From: Holophagales bacterium
Lineage (GTDB): Bacteria > Acidobacteriota > Thermoanaerobaculia > UBA5066
Assembly (NCBI GenBank): GCA_016714815.1
Contig: JADKBZ010000017.1
Span: forward strand, 35,898 to 99,897
Direction: 5' to 3'
Length of the DNA stretch: 64,000 bases
Positions 1-8,380 of this stretch are shown in pieces. Positions within the stretch are counted from its first letter, which is position 1; each line of letters starts with the position of its first letter. The position numbers were made by a program, and so were the translations under genes. The notes under the pieces were generated by a model, which saw only the letters and a program-made list of their open reading frames with translations, did not search any database and was not told the origin of the DNA.

Positions 1-545
1 ATCTCCTCGACGCCCGCGATCTCGAGATCGTCGATCACGATTCGCCAGGGGCCTTTCGCGGGCTCCGGCGGCGGAGGCGTCGTCGGCAGGAGCGGCGGAT
101 CGGCGTATCCCGCGATGCGGGGGTAGCGCGCAAGGCGCGTCGGCGTCGCTTCTGCCGGAGCGAGCCGTTCGCGCAGCAGGAACCGGAGCGTTCTCCCCCG
201 GAGGCGCGTCGCGTGGAACCGGCGCCGGAGAAGGTCCACGAGCGACACCCGAAGCGCGACACCGCTGAGAGCCGCCTCGAACTCGATGTTCCGGTCCCGG
301 CTTCTGAGCGTGAGCGCGTCGAACGAGAGGCGCCCGGGCAGCCAGGAGGCGGCGCCTCGATAGTCGACGACGAGCTCCTCCGGCTTCGAGTTGACGAGCC
401 GCCTCAGGAGCTGGGTGCGGATCAGGACGTTCGTCGCGAGAACGATCAGGACCACGAGGCCGAGGAGCCCCGCGAGCCCGAGCCGGGTCACCCGCCAGGC
501 ACGCTTCACGGTCAGGGGAGGCGGTCTCGCGACGGGCGGCTCCAT
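1..545 (-). CDS. AsmA/TamB-like membrane-anchored protein, N-terminal part (runs off window)
   Basis: The minus strand is open from an ATG at 543-545 to the left edge with no stop, giving 181 visible codons. The protein starts MEPPVARPP, has basic residues and then one hydrophobic segment at about residues 22-41 (GLAGLLGLVVLIVLATNV), followed by a soluble part that includes SWLPGRLSFDALTLRS and a proline-rich stretch near residue 155. One N-terminal membrane anchor followed by a long periplasmic beta-rich region beginning with a 'scaffold-like' segment is the usual design of AsmA/DUF748/TamB-type proteins, which act at the inner membrane-periplasm face in envelope lipid or protein handling. 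The family call rests on layout and general resemblance only; the diagnostic C-terminus lies outside the window. The next gene upstream on this strand is a tiny membrane protein 22 bp away, so they may be co-transcribed. Confidence 0.5.
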   Translation of the reverse strand, partial: MEPPVARPPPLTVKRAWRVTRLGLAGLLGLVVLIVLATNVLIRTQLLRRLVNSKPEELVVDYRGAASWLPGRLSFDALTLRSRDRNIEFEAALSGVALRVSLVDLLRRRFHATRLRGRTLRFLLRERLAPAEATPTRLARYPRIAGYADPPLLPTTPPPPEPAKGPWRIVIDDLEIAGVEE

Positions 546-567
546 CGAAGCCGCCCGCGCGAGGGAT

Positions 568-714
568 TCAGACGACCCGTCTGCCCTGGATGACGCGAAT
601 CAGCACGACGATGATCGCGACCACCAGGAGGACGTGGATGAGACCGCCCAGCGTGTAGGACGAGACCATTCCCAGTGCCCAGAGAACCAGAAGAATGACG
701 ACGATGGTCCACAT
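568..714 (-). CDS. lmo0937-type small membrane protein
   Basis: This 48-residue protein starts MWTIVVILLVLWALG and consists almost entirely of two hydrophobic helices separated by a short polar turn (SSYTLGG), ending in a basic RVIQGRRVV tail. The ATG at 714 was chosen because the residues before it are arginine-rich and unlike a membrane protein, and because GGAG lies a few bases upstream on the minus strand. Length and layout match the lmo0937/DUF5670-like family of very short membrane proteins, whose function is not established but which are often general stress genes. It lies 22 bp upstream of the AsmA-like gene in the same direction. Confidence 0.75.
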   Translation of the reverse strand: MWTIVVILLVLWALGMVSSYTLGGLIHVLLVVAIIVVLIRVIQGRRVV

Positions 715-882
715 AGGAGCCCCTCTCCTCCGCCCGTGACGGAAGGGTGCGGCAGGGACGGAGGCTCGCCGCACGCGACGTTGACCCCCTGTTCATCGCA
801 ATCCGCCTACCAGCGAACGAGCTGCTCCTGAGGGTCGGGAGTCCCTTCCGCGGGGGGATGGAGCGGGAAACGGGTCGCACGC

Positions 883-1587
883 GTGGAAACGTTTGCCGCT
901 GCGCTTGAAAGGAGTTCAGCCCTGGTGCCCGGCACGCCGGTATCGGGCGGACCGGATGAGGGCGGTCCGGCGGGCCAAGTGTGGCACTCTTCGCGAGTGG
1001 AAGAGGCCGGGGTCCGGATCACCGAAGCTCTGTCCGCGGCCCGCCTCGGAGACCGGGACGCCTTCAACACGGTGTTCACGGCGGTGCACGACGAGCTCCG
1101 GCGTCTGGCCCGGGCCCAGCGGCGCCGCCACTCGCCCGACGCCACCCTCGACACGACCGCGCTCGTTCACGAGACGTACCTGAAGCTCGCGCTCCCCGCG
1201 GAGCTCGCGGTCGAGGATCGGGGCCACTTCTTCGCCCTGGCCGCCCGGGCGATGCGGCAGATCCTCGTCAGCTCGGCGCGGAGCCGGCAGGCGCAGAAGC
1301 GGGGAGGGGGAACGACGGCCCTCTCCGTTTCGGAGCCCGTCCGGGAGGCGGTGCTTTCGGCCGCTTCGCCCTGTCCGCTCCCCGAGCTCCTCGCGATCCA
1401 CCAGAGCCTGGAGCGGCTCGAGGAGCTGGACCCGGGGCTCGCCCGGCTCGTGGAGCTCCGCTTCTTCGCCGGCCTCACCGAGGAGGAGATCGCCGGGCTC
1501 CGGGGCGTCACGTCGCGGACCGTCCGTCGGGACTGGCAGGCCGCCCGGGCGTTCCTCCTGCGACAGCTTCGGCCGGCCGGCGGGTAG
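883..1587 (+). CDS. ECF-type RNA polymerase sigma factor (TIGR02999-like)
   Basis: The protein has the two expected sigma-70 parts. Region 2 spans roughly residues 45-135 (DELRRLARAQRRRHSPDATLDTTALVHETYLKL, then HFFALAARAMRQILVSSAR), and region 4 is a helix-turn-helix near residues 175-230 (LVELRFFAGLTEEEIAGL, TSRTVRRDWQAARAFLLRQL). The phrases MRQILV, VELRFF and TVRRDW are typical of the TIGR02999 ECF group common in Planctomycetes and Acidobacteria. No anti-sigma factor is adjacent; instead a Ser/Thr kinase starts 4 bp after the stop, which suggests control through phosphorylation. The start is uncertain: the ATG at 883 adds about 40 residues of low similarity, and in-frame GTG codons at 979 or 997 would give the usual family length. 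Confidence 0.9.
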   Translation: METFAAALERSSALVPGTPVSGGPDEGGPAGQVWHSSRVEEAGVRITEALSAARLGDRDAFNTVFTAVHDELRRLARAQRRRHSPDATLDTTALVHETYLKLALPAELAVEDRGHFFALAARAMRQILVSSARSRQAQKRGGGTTALSVSEPVREAVLSAASPCPLPELLAIHQSLERLEELDPGLARLVELRFFAGLTEEEIAGLRGVTSRTVRRDWQAARAFLLRQLRPAGG

Positions 1588-1591
1588 CGAC

Positions 1592-3664
1592 GTGCCGGCC
1601 CCTCTCTCCCCGGAGCGCTGGCGGGCCATCCGGGCGCACTTCGACGAGGCGATGGAGCTGCCGGATGCCGACCGGAGCGCGTTCGTCGCCGCCGCGTTCC
1701 CAGGGGACGACGACCTTCGGGCCGAGCTTGCCGCCCTCGTCGATGCCGATACCTCGGACGGAGGGCTGCTCGACGCGAGGTCGCCGATCGATGCGCTGCT
1801 TCCGGATCTCGGGGACGACGAAAACGGAACCGTGCCCTCGTCCCCGTCCGGAGGCGACCACTCCGGCTCGACGCTCGGACCCTACCGCCTCGTGCGGGAG
1901 ATCGGCCGCGGAGGAATGGGCGCCGTCTACCTCGCCGAGCGCAGCGACGGCGAGTTCTTGCGGCAGGTCGCCGTCAAGGTGCTCCGGCCGGGCTCGGACG
2001 GACGGGAGAGCGAGAGGCGCTTCCGGCAGGAGAGACAGATCCTGGCGCGGCTCGAGCATCCCGCCATCGCGCGCCTCCTCGACGGCGGGACGAGCGCCAG
2101 CGGCACGCCCTACCTCGTGATGGAGCTCGTCGCCGGGGAGCCGTGCACGGACTATTGCCGCGAGCGCCAGCTGGGCGTCGCCGACAGGCTGCAGCTCTTC
2201 CTCGAGGTGGCCTCGGCAGTCCAGTACGCCCACCAGCAGCTCGTCGTCCACCGCGACCTGAAGCCGTCCAACATCTTCGTGACCCCGGAGGGGCGCGTGA
2301 AGCTCCTCGACTTCGGGATCGCCAGGCTCCTCGAGGACGAGCCGGCAGACGCCGCGCTCACCGCCACCGGGCGGCAGGTCCTGACCCTCCGTCACGCCTC
2401 GCCCGAGCAGGTCCGGGGCGAGCCCGTCACGACGGCGAGCGACGTCTACTCGCTCGGCGTCCTCCTCTACGAGCTCCTCGCGGGCCGGAGCCCCTACGGG
2501 CCGGCGGGAGGGTCGAGGGCGACCCTCGAGCGGGCCGTCCTGGAGGCCGAGCCGGCTCCTCCTTCGTCCGGCGGGGAGCTCTCGCGGGACCTCGACGCCA
2601 TCGTCCTGAAAGCCCTTCGAAAGGAGCCGGCGGAGCGCTACTCGTCCGTCGAGGCGTTCGCCCGGGACGTCCGGAACTTCCTGGAAGGCCGCCCCGTGAC
2701 GGCCCGCCGCGGAACGCTTCGCTACCGCGCTGCCCGGTTCACGCGCCGTCACGCCGTTTCGCTGGCCGCCGCCGGGATCGTCGTCGGGCTCTTCTTCCTC
2801 GCCGGGATCCTTCACACCCAGCGCCTCGCGCGCGAACGGAGCGTCGCGCGGCGCGAGGCCGAAAAGGCGTTTCTCCTGACCGACTTCGCGTTCTCGATGG
2901 TCGAGGGGGCGTCGAGGGGTCGCGAGGAGGACGTCCCGGCGTGGCTGCCGGCGGCCGAGCGGCAGGCACGCGCCTGGCTGCGCGTCGACCCTGAGGTCGG
3001 CGCGGCCCTTCTGCGAGACGTGGCACGGCTGCGTCTCGCACGAAAGGAGCTGGATGCCGCAGCGAGGCTCCTCGACGAGGTCCAGGGCGCCCAGGGAAGC
3101 ATCCGGGGGCTGGGCCTTCTCGAGACCGCCGAGACCCTTCGGGTCCGGGGCAAGCTGGCCCAGCTGGAGGGGCGCCCCGAGGAGGCCGCCCGCGAGTACG
3201 AGACGGCGTTCCGGCTCTTTCGCGAGACGCTGCCGTCCGAAGGGGGGCGGGCCGTCCAGACGATCATCGACCTCGGCAACGCGTTCCTCGGCCTCGGCCG
3301 GCTGGAACCGGCGGCCGACGCCTACCGTCGCGCGATCGAGCTCCTGGGGGCCAGCGACGTCGACCCGCAGTGGGGCCGGGCGCGCAACAACCTCGGCGTC
3401 GTCGCGATGAGGCGGGGCGACTGGGCGGAGGCGGCGCGGTTGATGGGGGAGGCGCTTCCGAACGTCGAACGGAGCCTCGACGAGTCCGACCCCGAGCTCG
3501 GGGAGGTCCTCGTCACGTTCGCGCAGGTTCTCGATCGGACCGGCGACCACGCTCGGGCCCGCGTTCTGGCCGCACGGGGTCTCGAGCTCTACGAGAAGAC
3601 CCTTCCGCCGGGGGACCCGCGGCTCGCCGAGGCGCGGGAGCTTGCAGGAAAAGCCAGGCCGTAG
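1592..3664 (+). CDS. Ser/Thr protein kinase with C-terminal TPR domain
   Basis: Residues 1-85 form the helical N-terminal segment seen in ECF-linked kinases (RWRAIRAHFDEAMELP). The PknB-type kinase domain follows at about 95-370: glycine loop IGRGGMGAVY, invariant lysine VAVKVLR, catalytic loop HRDLKPSNIF near residue 221, LLDFGIARLL, and RHASPEQVRG. One membrane helix lies at about 388-405 (SLAAAGIVVGLFFLAGIL), and the rest is TPR-like (QLEGRPEEAAREYETAFRLF; AADAYRRAIELLG). The enzyme should be membrane-bound with the kinase inside the cell and the TPRs outside. It begins 4 bp after the sigma factor gene and is almost certainly co-transcribed with it. All catalytic residues are present. The substrate is unknown; the sigma factor is an obvious candidate by position. 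Confidence 0.93.
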   Translation: MPAPLSPERWRAIRAHFDEAMELPDADRSAFVAAAFPGDDDLRAELAALVDADTSDGGLLDARSPIDALLPDLGDDENGTVPSSPSGGDHSGSTLGPYRLVREIGRGGMGAVYLAERSDGEFLRQVAVKVLRPGSDGRESERRFRQERQILARLEHPAIARLLDGGTSASGTPYLVMELVAGEPCTDYCRERQLGVADRLQLFLEVASAVQYAHQQLVVHRDLKPSNIFVTPEGRVKLLDFGIARLLEDEPADAALTATGRQVLTLRHASPEQVRGEPVTTASDVYSLGVLLYELLAGRSPYGPAGGSRATLERAVLEAEPAPPSSGGELSRDLDAIVLKALRKEPAERYSSVEAFARDVRNFLEGRPVTARRGTLRYRAARFTRRHAVSLAAAGIVVGLFFLAGILHTQRLARERSVARREAEKAFLLTDFAFSMVEGASRGREEDVPAWLPAAERQARAWLRVDPEVGAALLRDVARLRLARKELDAAARLLDEVQGAQGSIRGLGLLETAETLRVRGKLAQLEGRPEEAAREYETAFRLFRETLPSEGGRAVQTIIDLGNAFLGLGRLEPAADAYRRAIELLGASDVDPQWGRARNNLGVVAMRRGDWAEAARLMGEALPNVERSLDESDPELGEVLVTFAQVLDRTGDHARARVLAARGLELYEKTLPPGDPRLAEARELAGKARP

Positions 3665-3731
3665 CCTTTCCCATCTTCATGGCCCGTCCGGTCACAGGAG
3701 CGGTGGCGGAGGGGCTCACCGGCCCGAAGCC

Positions 3732-4496
3732 TCAGCGCTTCAGGCCGTAGCGCTGGCGGAGGGCTCGATCCTCGTTCTGAAGCGCCTCGGCGCGAGCCTG
3801 GAGGGTGGCGGCGCGGGACTGAACGTTCGCGAGCCCCGCGGCGGGATCGGAGGACTGAATCGAGCTCCGGAGCGCGCGGAGCATCTCCACGGCGTCGTCG
3901 AGGCTCTCGAGGCTCTTGTTGTAGTGCGAGATGCACGGGGAGGGGGGGCTGACACCGGCGAGCCGGACCTTCGCGTCCTCCGTCTGCCGGATCATCGCGT
4001 CGAGGCCGGACGTGTCGCCCCGGGCGAGGGCCCCCGCCATCTCGTACGCGACGCTGTCCGGGCTGCCGTTCAGGCTCGCCGGCTGGATCTGGTCGATCGC
4101 GTCGAAGTACTTCGCGACGGCCGCGGCGTCCGGGTCGACCGCGACGGCGGATCCGCCGGTGGTCGCGGAGTCGGGGGCGTCCGGGGGCGCCGGGACGGGA
4201 AAGGTTTCCTGGGACGAGCCGCGATCTGCCGGGACCCAGGGATCCGAGCCGGCGGCCGGGCGGTCGGAGGTGAGGCCGGAGCCGGAGGGTTCCGCAGGGA
4301 TCCGGACGAGGCTGGAGCCGTCTGCCGTCCGCGTCTCGGATCCGGATACGACGACCGTGCTTCCCCGCGGCGGGGCTCCGGCGGGGCCACCGGAGCCGGA
4401 GGAGCGGCCGAGGAGGAACGCCACCGCGAGCAGCGATCCGGCCGCGACGGCCACGAGCCCTGCCAGGAGCCCCTTGTTCACGTTGACCTTCTCCAT
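3732..4496 (-). CDS. Membrane-anchored protein of unknown function
   Basis: I do not recognise a family. The chosen ATG gives MEKVNVNKGLLAG, with a membrane helix at about residues 9-30 (LLAGLVAVAAGSLLAVAFLLG); the longer upstream reading is arginine-rich and has no ribosome site, while the chosen start is preceded by GGGAGGGACG. A serine/glycine/proline-rich linker to about residue 125 leads into an alpha-helical C-terminal half with repeated small hydrophobic and charged residues (SLESLDDAVEMLRALRSS; QSRAATLQARAEALQNED) that probably forms a coiled coil ending LRQRYGLKR. The protein is likely single-pass with the helical part in the periplasm. It faces the kinase gene end to end (67 bp apart) and follows the 2H phosphoesterase on the same strand by 81 bp. 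Confidence 0.7.
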   Translation of the reverse strand: MEKVNVNKGLLAGLVAVAAGSLLAVAFLLGRSSGSGGPAGAPPRGSTVVVSGSETRTADGSSLVRIPAEPSGSGLTSDRPAAGSDPWVPADRGSSQETFPVPAPPDAPDSATTGGSAVAVDPDAAAVAKYFDAIDQIQPASLNGSPDSVAYEMAGALARGDTSGLDAMIRQTEDAKVRLAGVSPPSPCISHYNKSLESLDDAVEMLRALRSSIQSSDPAAGLANVQSRAATLQARAEALQNEDRALRQRYGLKR

Positions 4497-4577
4497 CGTC
4501 CCTCCCGACCGGACCCCGGTTTTCGCCTGCGCTCGCATTCTCGCCCCGGTCGCGCCGGCAGGTCCGCGCAAGTCCGG

Positions 4578-5324
4578 TCAGGGGCGGGCGAGGACGTCCT
4601 CGAGGTCGACGTACTCGGGAGAGCCGGGCGGCCTCGTCGTTCCGGCGAGCCAGAGACGGATCGGGGTGTCGGGGCCGGCCGTCACCGTGAACCGGCTCGC
4701 ATCCTCGGCGAGCCTTCCCGCGAGCCAGGACCGGAGCTCGTCCAGGGAGGCGGCGTCGGTGGCGTCGGGCGGCGACTTCCGCGCGGAGGCGAGCGTCACG
4801 TGCGGGTGGAACCCGGAGTCGTAGCGATCGGCTTTCTTCAGCCCGAGCCGGTTCAGCTCGCCCTTGGCGGCGACGACGGACGCGACCCAGGCCTCCGGCG
4901 CCCCGTGCATCTCGACGGCGACGACCTGGCCATCGCGCCCCATCCGGACGACTTCGGGACGGAACGAGACCGTCTCCCGCGGCCCGGCGAGGGCGTGCGC
5001 CCGGATCGCGCCCAGGTCGTCCGTTTTCCAGCCTGGACCGACGTAGACGACCGTGAGGTGGAGGTCCTCCACTCGCGTCAGGCGGAGGCCGGGGAAACGG
5101 ATCGCGGCCTCGTCGCGAAGCGTCGCCCACTCTCTCCCGAGCGGCGTCGAGGCACAGGGGAGGGCCGAGAAGAGCGATCCGGCGGGGCGCGTCTCCGCCG
5201 GCGGAGCGGGCGCGACGGGAACAGGCCGGGTGGCGCACGCCCCGGCCGTAACGAAGAGGAGCCCGGCAGCGAGCGCCGCGGCCGCGGGGAAGCTCCGGAT
5301 GCGGGCTCTCGGACGACGTGTCAC
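4578..5324 (-). CDS. 2H phosphoesterase (2'-5' RNA ligase/ThpR-like), apparently exported
   Basis: Two HxTx-type motifs mark the 2H phosphoesterase superfamily: HLTV at about residues 89-92 and HVTL near 174-177, separated by the usual distance. Family members include LigT/ThpR, which open 2',3'-cyclic phosphates in RNA. What is odd is the N-terminus: MTRRPRARIRS followed by a hydrophobic stretch AAALAAGLLFVTAGACA, a signal peptide with a poor lipobox (AGAC). RNA-directed members are cytoplasmic, so an exported or lipid-anchored form implies another substrate, or the true start is an internal codon after residue 45. The stop of the upstream gene is 12 bp away, so it probably shares a transcript with the M29-like gene. 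Confidence 0.8.
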   Translation of the reverse strand: MTRRPRARIRSFPAAAALAAGLLFVTAGACATRPVPVAPAPPAETRPAGSLFSALPCASTPLGREWATLRDEAAIRFPGLRLTRVEDLHLTVVYVGPGWKTDDLGAIRAHALAGPRETVSFRPEVVRMGRDGQVVAVEMHGAPEAWVASVVAAKGELNRLGLKKADRYDSGFHPHVTLASARKSPPDATDAASLDELRSWLAGRLAEDASRFTVTAGPDTPIRLWLAGTTRPPGSPEYVDLEDVLARP

Positions 5325-5336
5325 TGGTGCTTCGGC

Positions 5337-6488
5337 TCAGAAGACCGGGCCGAACTCCCCGTCGCGCATGAGGGGCACGTCTGTGCCGTCGTCGAGATGC
5401 AGGTCGACGCTCACGGGAAGGACGTCGGGCTGCATCTCGGGAACGTAGACGCGGTCGATGTGGATCACCGCCTCCGGGGAGGAGAAGGCGGAGGGGCCGA
5501 CCTGTCCGCCGAAATGCTCGCTGCGCCCGAAGGCGATGTGCAGGCCGAGCTTCTCGTCGAGGAGGACCGAGCCGATCGGCTTGACCCCGAACGCGGCCAG
5601 GACGCCGAGCCCGAGCTCGGCGAGGTTGGCGTAGGCGGGCTCCCTGGCCAGGAGAGCGGCTTCGCGGTCGGACTCCGTTCCGAGGGTCAGGACCTCGACC
5701 GCCTTGTTCGCGAAGATGCGATACCGGACGACCTCCGGACCGAGCTGCACCGGCAGGACGCCCTCGGACCGGCTCGGGTCCCCTTCGCGCTCTCCCTCGT
5801 AGGGGACGATGTACGACTCGCCGGACGGCAGGTTGCCCGCGACACCCCGCTTCGGCAGCAGGCCGCCCGAGGCGTGCCCCGTGCGGTGGCGCAGGTCGAG
5901 GTGGAGGCGGTCCTCGCCCTCGGGGTGGCGGAAGACGAAGTCCGCCCCTGTGGCCCGGTCGAGGAGGGCCTTGAGAATGTCGACCCGGCGGTTGACCTCG
6001 GTGTAGTCGAGCTTCAGGGCCGGAATCATGTCGGCCGAAAAGCCCGGCATCGTCGCCGCCCGCATCGGGTGCTTCCGGGCCGCCATCTTGAGAGGAGCGG
6101 TGGAGCTGAACTTCGTCACCGCCATCAGCATCGGGTGGGTGTCGAAGACCTCCGTCATAGGGACGGCGGCGGCGGCCTCGAGGTCGGCGGCAGTGGCGGG
6201 GACGGGGCCGCCCCGATGGATCCAGCAGCGGTCGGGGAGGTCTCCGTTGTTGGTGTGGACGTTGGGGTAGAGGAGGAGGTGCGTGTGGTAGCCGACGGTT
6301 GCGGCCTGCGCCTCGAGGAGGCTCGCCCACTCCGCCGCGATCCGGCGTCTGGCGGCCCAAGCGGCGTCGTCAGGGACTCTCGCGTCGGGGAGGTCGACCA
6401 TGATTCCGAGTAGCGCGTCCTCGGGGGTGGGGACGAAGACGCGGGCGACGAGGGCGGAGAGTTCGGCGGCGCTCAGGGCTTCGGGCAT
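5337..6488 (-). CDS. M29-like aminopeptidase family protein
   Basis: The 383-residue protein carries the C-terminal signatures of the M29 (aminopeptidase T/AmpS) fold: GNLPSGESYIVP with the metal-binding glutamate at about residue 220, LGLHIAFGRSEHFGG near 318 with candidate histidine ligands, and VIHIDRVYVP near 345 with the H-x-D pair. M29 enzymes are two-metal aminopeptidases; the related NicX dioxygenases share the fold, so substrate is uncertain. The N-terminal half (YHTHLLLYPNVHTNNGD; FDTHPMLMAVTKF) does not obviously match classical aminopeptidase T and may define a separate subgroup. No signal peptide is visible, so it is cytoplasmic. The start MPEALSAAEL has AGGAG 5-9 bases upstream (GGCAGGAGTCCGTC before the ATG). 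Confidence 0.65.
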   Translation of the reverse strand: MPEALSAAELSALVARVFVPTPEDALLGIMVDLPDARVPDDAAWAARRRIAAEWASLLEAQAATVGYHTHLLLYPNVHTNNGDLPDRCWIHRGGPVPATAADLEAAAAVPMTEVFDTHPMLMAVTKFSSTAPLKMAARKHPMRAATMPGFSADMIPALKLDYTEVNRRVDILKALLDRATGADFVFRHPEGEDRLHLDLRHRTGHASGGLLPKRGVAGNLPSGESYIVPYEGEREGDPSRSEGVLPVQLGPEVVRYRIFANKAVEVLTLGTESDREAALLAREPAYANLAELGLGVLAAFGVKPIGSVLLDEKLGLHIAFGRSEHFGGQVGPSAFSSPEAVIHIDRVYVPEMQPDVLPVSVDLHLDDGTDVPLMRDGEFGPVF

Positions 6489-6548
6489 GACGGACTCCTG
6501 CCGGGGATGGTGCCCGAGGTCGGGAAGGGTGTCGATCCGGCTCCCGAG

Positions 6549-8306
6549 CTATCGAGGCAGGAGCGTTCGGGGGTCGTTCGTGGCGTTGTCGATGACCGAG
6601 GCATACGCCGCGATCGAAGCTCCGGGCGTCGCGGTCGACAGGACGAGCCGGGCGCCGGAAACGTCGCCCGTTGCGCCGAGCTCGCGGACGACCCGGGTCA
6701 GCTGCGTCATCCCGAGCGGTGGAAGCGTGCGACTCGTCGTCGCGAGCGTCGAGCCGTCTTCGGCAACGAGCCTCAGCTCGACGACGGTCTCGGTCTCCGC
6801 GGCGCTCGCCAGAACGAGGTTCGTACGGAAACCGGCGTCCTCGCGAATGCCGGCGATGGACCAGGAACCTCCAGCCGTGAGGCGTTCGGCGGCTCCGAAC
6901 GCCGGGACGCTCTGGCCGAAGGTCCCCCCGCCCTGGGGCGTCGACGTCTGGGCGAGGACGACGAGGGTCGAAACGCCGGACGACACGAGGATCGCCCCAT
7001 ACGCTTCGGTCTCTCCGAAGAGCGTACCGAGAACGTCGGAGACCGTCTCCGAGCGTCCCGCGCCGAGCGATAACGTGGAGAGCCTGCCGGAGCGTCCGTC
7101 GCCGTCGTGGCCGAGGAACCGGAGGGTCACCTCGGCCTCGCGCGTCCCCACGTTCGCGATGACGAGCTCGGTCGAGTAGCGGCTTCCGCCGGCACCGGCA
7201 GCCCTTGCGGCCGAAGGGACGATCCAGGTCACGGCCGGGGAGGTGGTCGCATCGGCCCACTCGTTGAAGTCGCGGAAGGTGTCGTCCCACGCTCCGTTCG
7301 CCGTGTTCGGGCCGGTGCCGAACTCGTACTCCCAGGGCTCGAGGTACCGAAGGCCGATCTCCCTCGCCTGCGAGAAGACCGTCCTGTAGTCCCCGTTGGC
7401 GAAACGGTTCGTCTGGTCGGAGCGGCCGATGACCTGGCCGTAGACGTCACCTGGGAACTGCGCCAGGACCGAGATCAGAGAGGCCTGGTAGTCGGTGCGG
7501 CCCGAGATCCACCACATGCCGGCGCCGACCCGCTGGCCGAGCCGCGGGTCGTTCCAGAGGTCGTCGAGAATTCTCGACGGTACGGTCGCCCCGCCGTTGA
7601 CGTCGTGCACCTCGAAGGCGAGCGCCTTCTGGGAGAAGGCGTCGGCAAAGCTCGTCGCGGCTTCCTTCGCCGCGGCGACCCAGAGATCGTCCGTGTAGCC
7701 GGCCGCCGCGAGGAGGCCCATGTCGACCCCCTGGAGGTGTCCTTCGATGCCGTTGGCGGTCATCTGCGGGACGTAGACGAGCTTCAGGGCGGGATCCTCT
7801 CCGAACTCCTCGGCAAGCCGCACGGCCAGGAGCCGGAGCCGCTCCTGGACCAGAGCGCTCCAGAAGAGGGGGAGGCGCTGGGGCTCCTCCCGGAACGTAT
7901 AGCTGATCCAGGGGGCTCCGAGGGAGTCCATCAGCCAGGGGGGAGTGCCTGGCCCGCCGGCCACGATTCCGAGAGACCAGCTGCGGCCCTGGCCCTTCAC
8001 GGTCGCCACCTGGCCTGCCAGCGTCGAGAGCTGGAAGACCCCGGGCGAAGGCTCGATGCTGTTCCAGCTCGCCCGAATCAGGACGCCGCGGAGCTGAGGG
8101 TGAGCGTACATGTTCCCGCCGCTGGCGCTCGAGAAGAGCCCCGTAGGCTTTTCGACCGCGGTCGTCGCCCGCTCTCTCTCCGCGGTCAGGCCCCTGGCGG
8201 CGGGTCGCACGTCGCCCGCGCGAGCCGGCGGGGCCAGGGAGAGCAGGGCGAGCAGGACGAGGACGACACCGTCCAGGTGGTGACCGGCCGGCCGAGGTTT
8301 TCCCAT
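6549..8306 (-). CDS. Secreted protein, TIM-barrel glycosidase-like plus C-terminal beta domain
   Basis: The N-terminus is a signal peptide (hydrophobic VVLVLLALLSLAPPARA, cleavage before GDV). Residues about 50-345 read like a beta/alpha-barrel glycosidase of the GH42/GH5 type (GVLIRASWNSIEPSPGVFQL; WWISGRTDYQ; RYLEPWEYEFG), where acidic residues in VYVPQMTANGIEGHL and EPWEYEFG would be the catalytic candidates; I cannot assign them firmly. Residues about 350-585 form a beta-sandwich-rich part in which two similar units appear (TELVIANVGTREAEVTLRF and TNLVLASAAETETVVELRL), a pattern common in secreted Acidobacteria proteins. The protein should act in the periplasm or outside the cell on a carbohydrate, but the substrate is not visible. 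It lies 60 bp downstream of nothing related, between the M29-like gene and a kinase. Confidence 0.6.
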   Translation of the reverse strand: MGKPRPAGHHLDGVVLVLLALLSLAPPARAGDVRPAARGLTAERERATTAVEKPTGLFSSASGGNMYAHPQLRGVLIRASWNSIEPSPGVFQLSTLAGQVATVKGQGRSWSLGIVAGGPGTPPWLMDSLGAPWISYTFREEPQRLPLFWSALVQERLRLLAVRLAEEFGEDPALKLVYVPQMTANGIEGHLQGVDMGLLAAAGYTDDLWVAAAKEAATSFADAFSQKALAFEVHDVNGGATVPSRILDDLWNDPRLGQRVGAGMWWISGRTDYQASLISVLAQFPGDVYGQVIGRSDQTNRFANGDYRTVFSQAREIGLRYLEPWEYEFGTGPNTANGAWDDTFRDFNEWADATTSPAVTWIVPSAARAAGAGGSRYSTELVIANVGTREAEVTLRFLGHDGDGRSGRLSTLSLGAGRSETVSDVLGTLFGETEAYGAILVSSGVSTLVVLAQTSTPQGGGTFGQSVPAFGAAERLTAGGSWSIAGIREDAGFRTNLVLASAAETETVVELRLVAEDGSTLATTSRTLPPLGMTQLTRVVRELGATGDVSGARLVLSTATPGASIAAYASVIDNATNDPRTLLPR

Positions 8307-8380
8307 GAAACGGAGACGCTCCAGGACCGGCCGGGGTTTACCTGCAAACCGACGAGTTCATCACAGCCTCAGGGGCATCG

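Noticed and set aside
5337..6488. Assignment as NicX (2,5-dihydroxypyridine dioxygenase)
   Set aside because: The fold is shared with M29 peptidases, but no nicotinate pathway gene is nearby; only the wider family name is justified.
8335..8350. GGTTT-ACCTGC-AAACC inverted repeat before the glycosidase-like gene
   Set aside because: Five-base arms are expected by chance in 64 kb and nothing else supports an operator.
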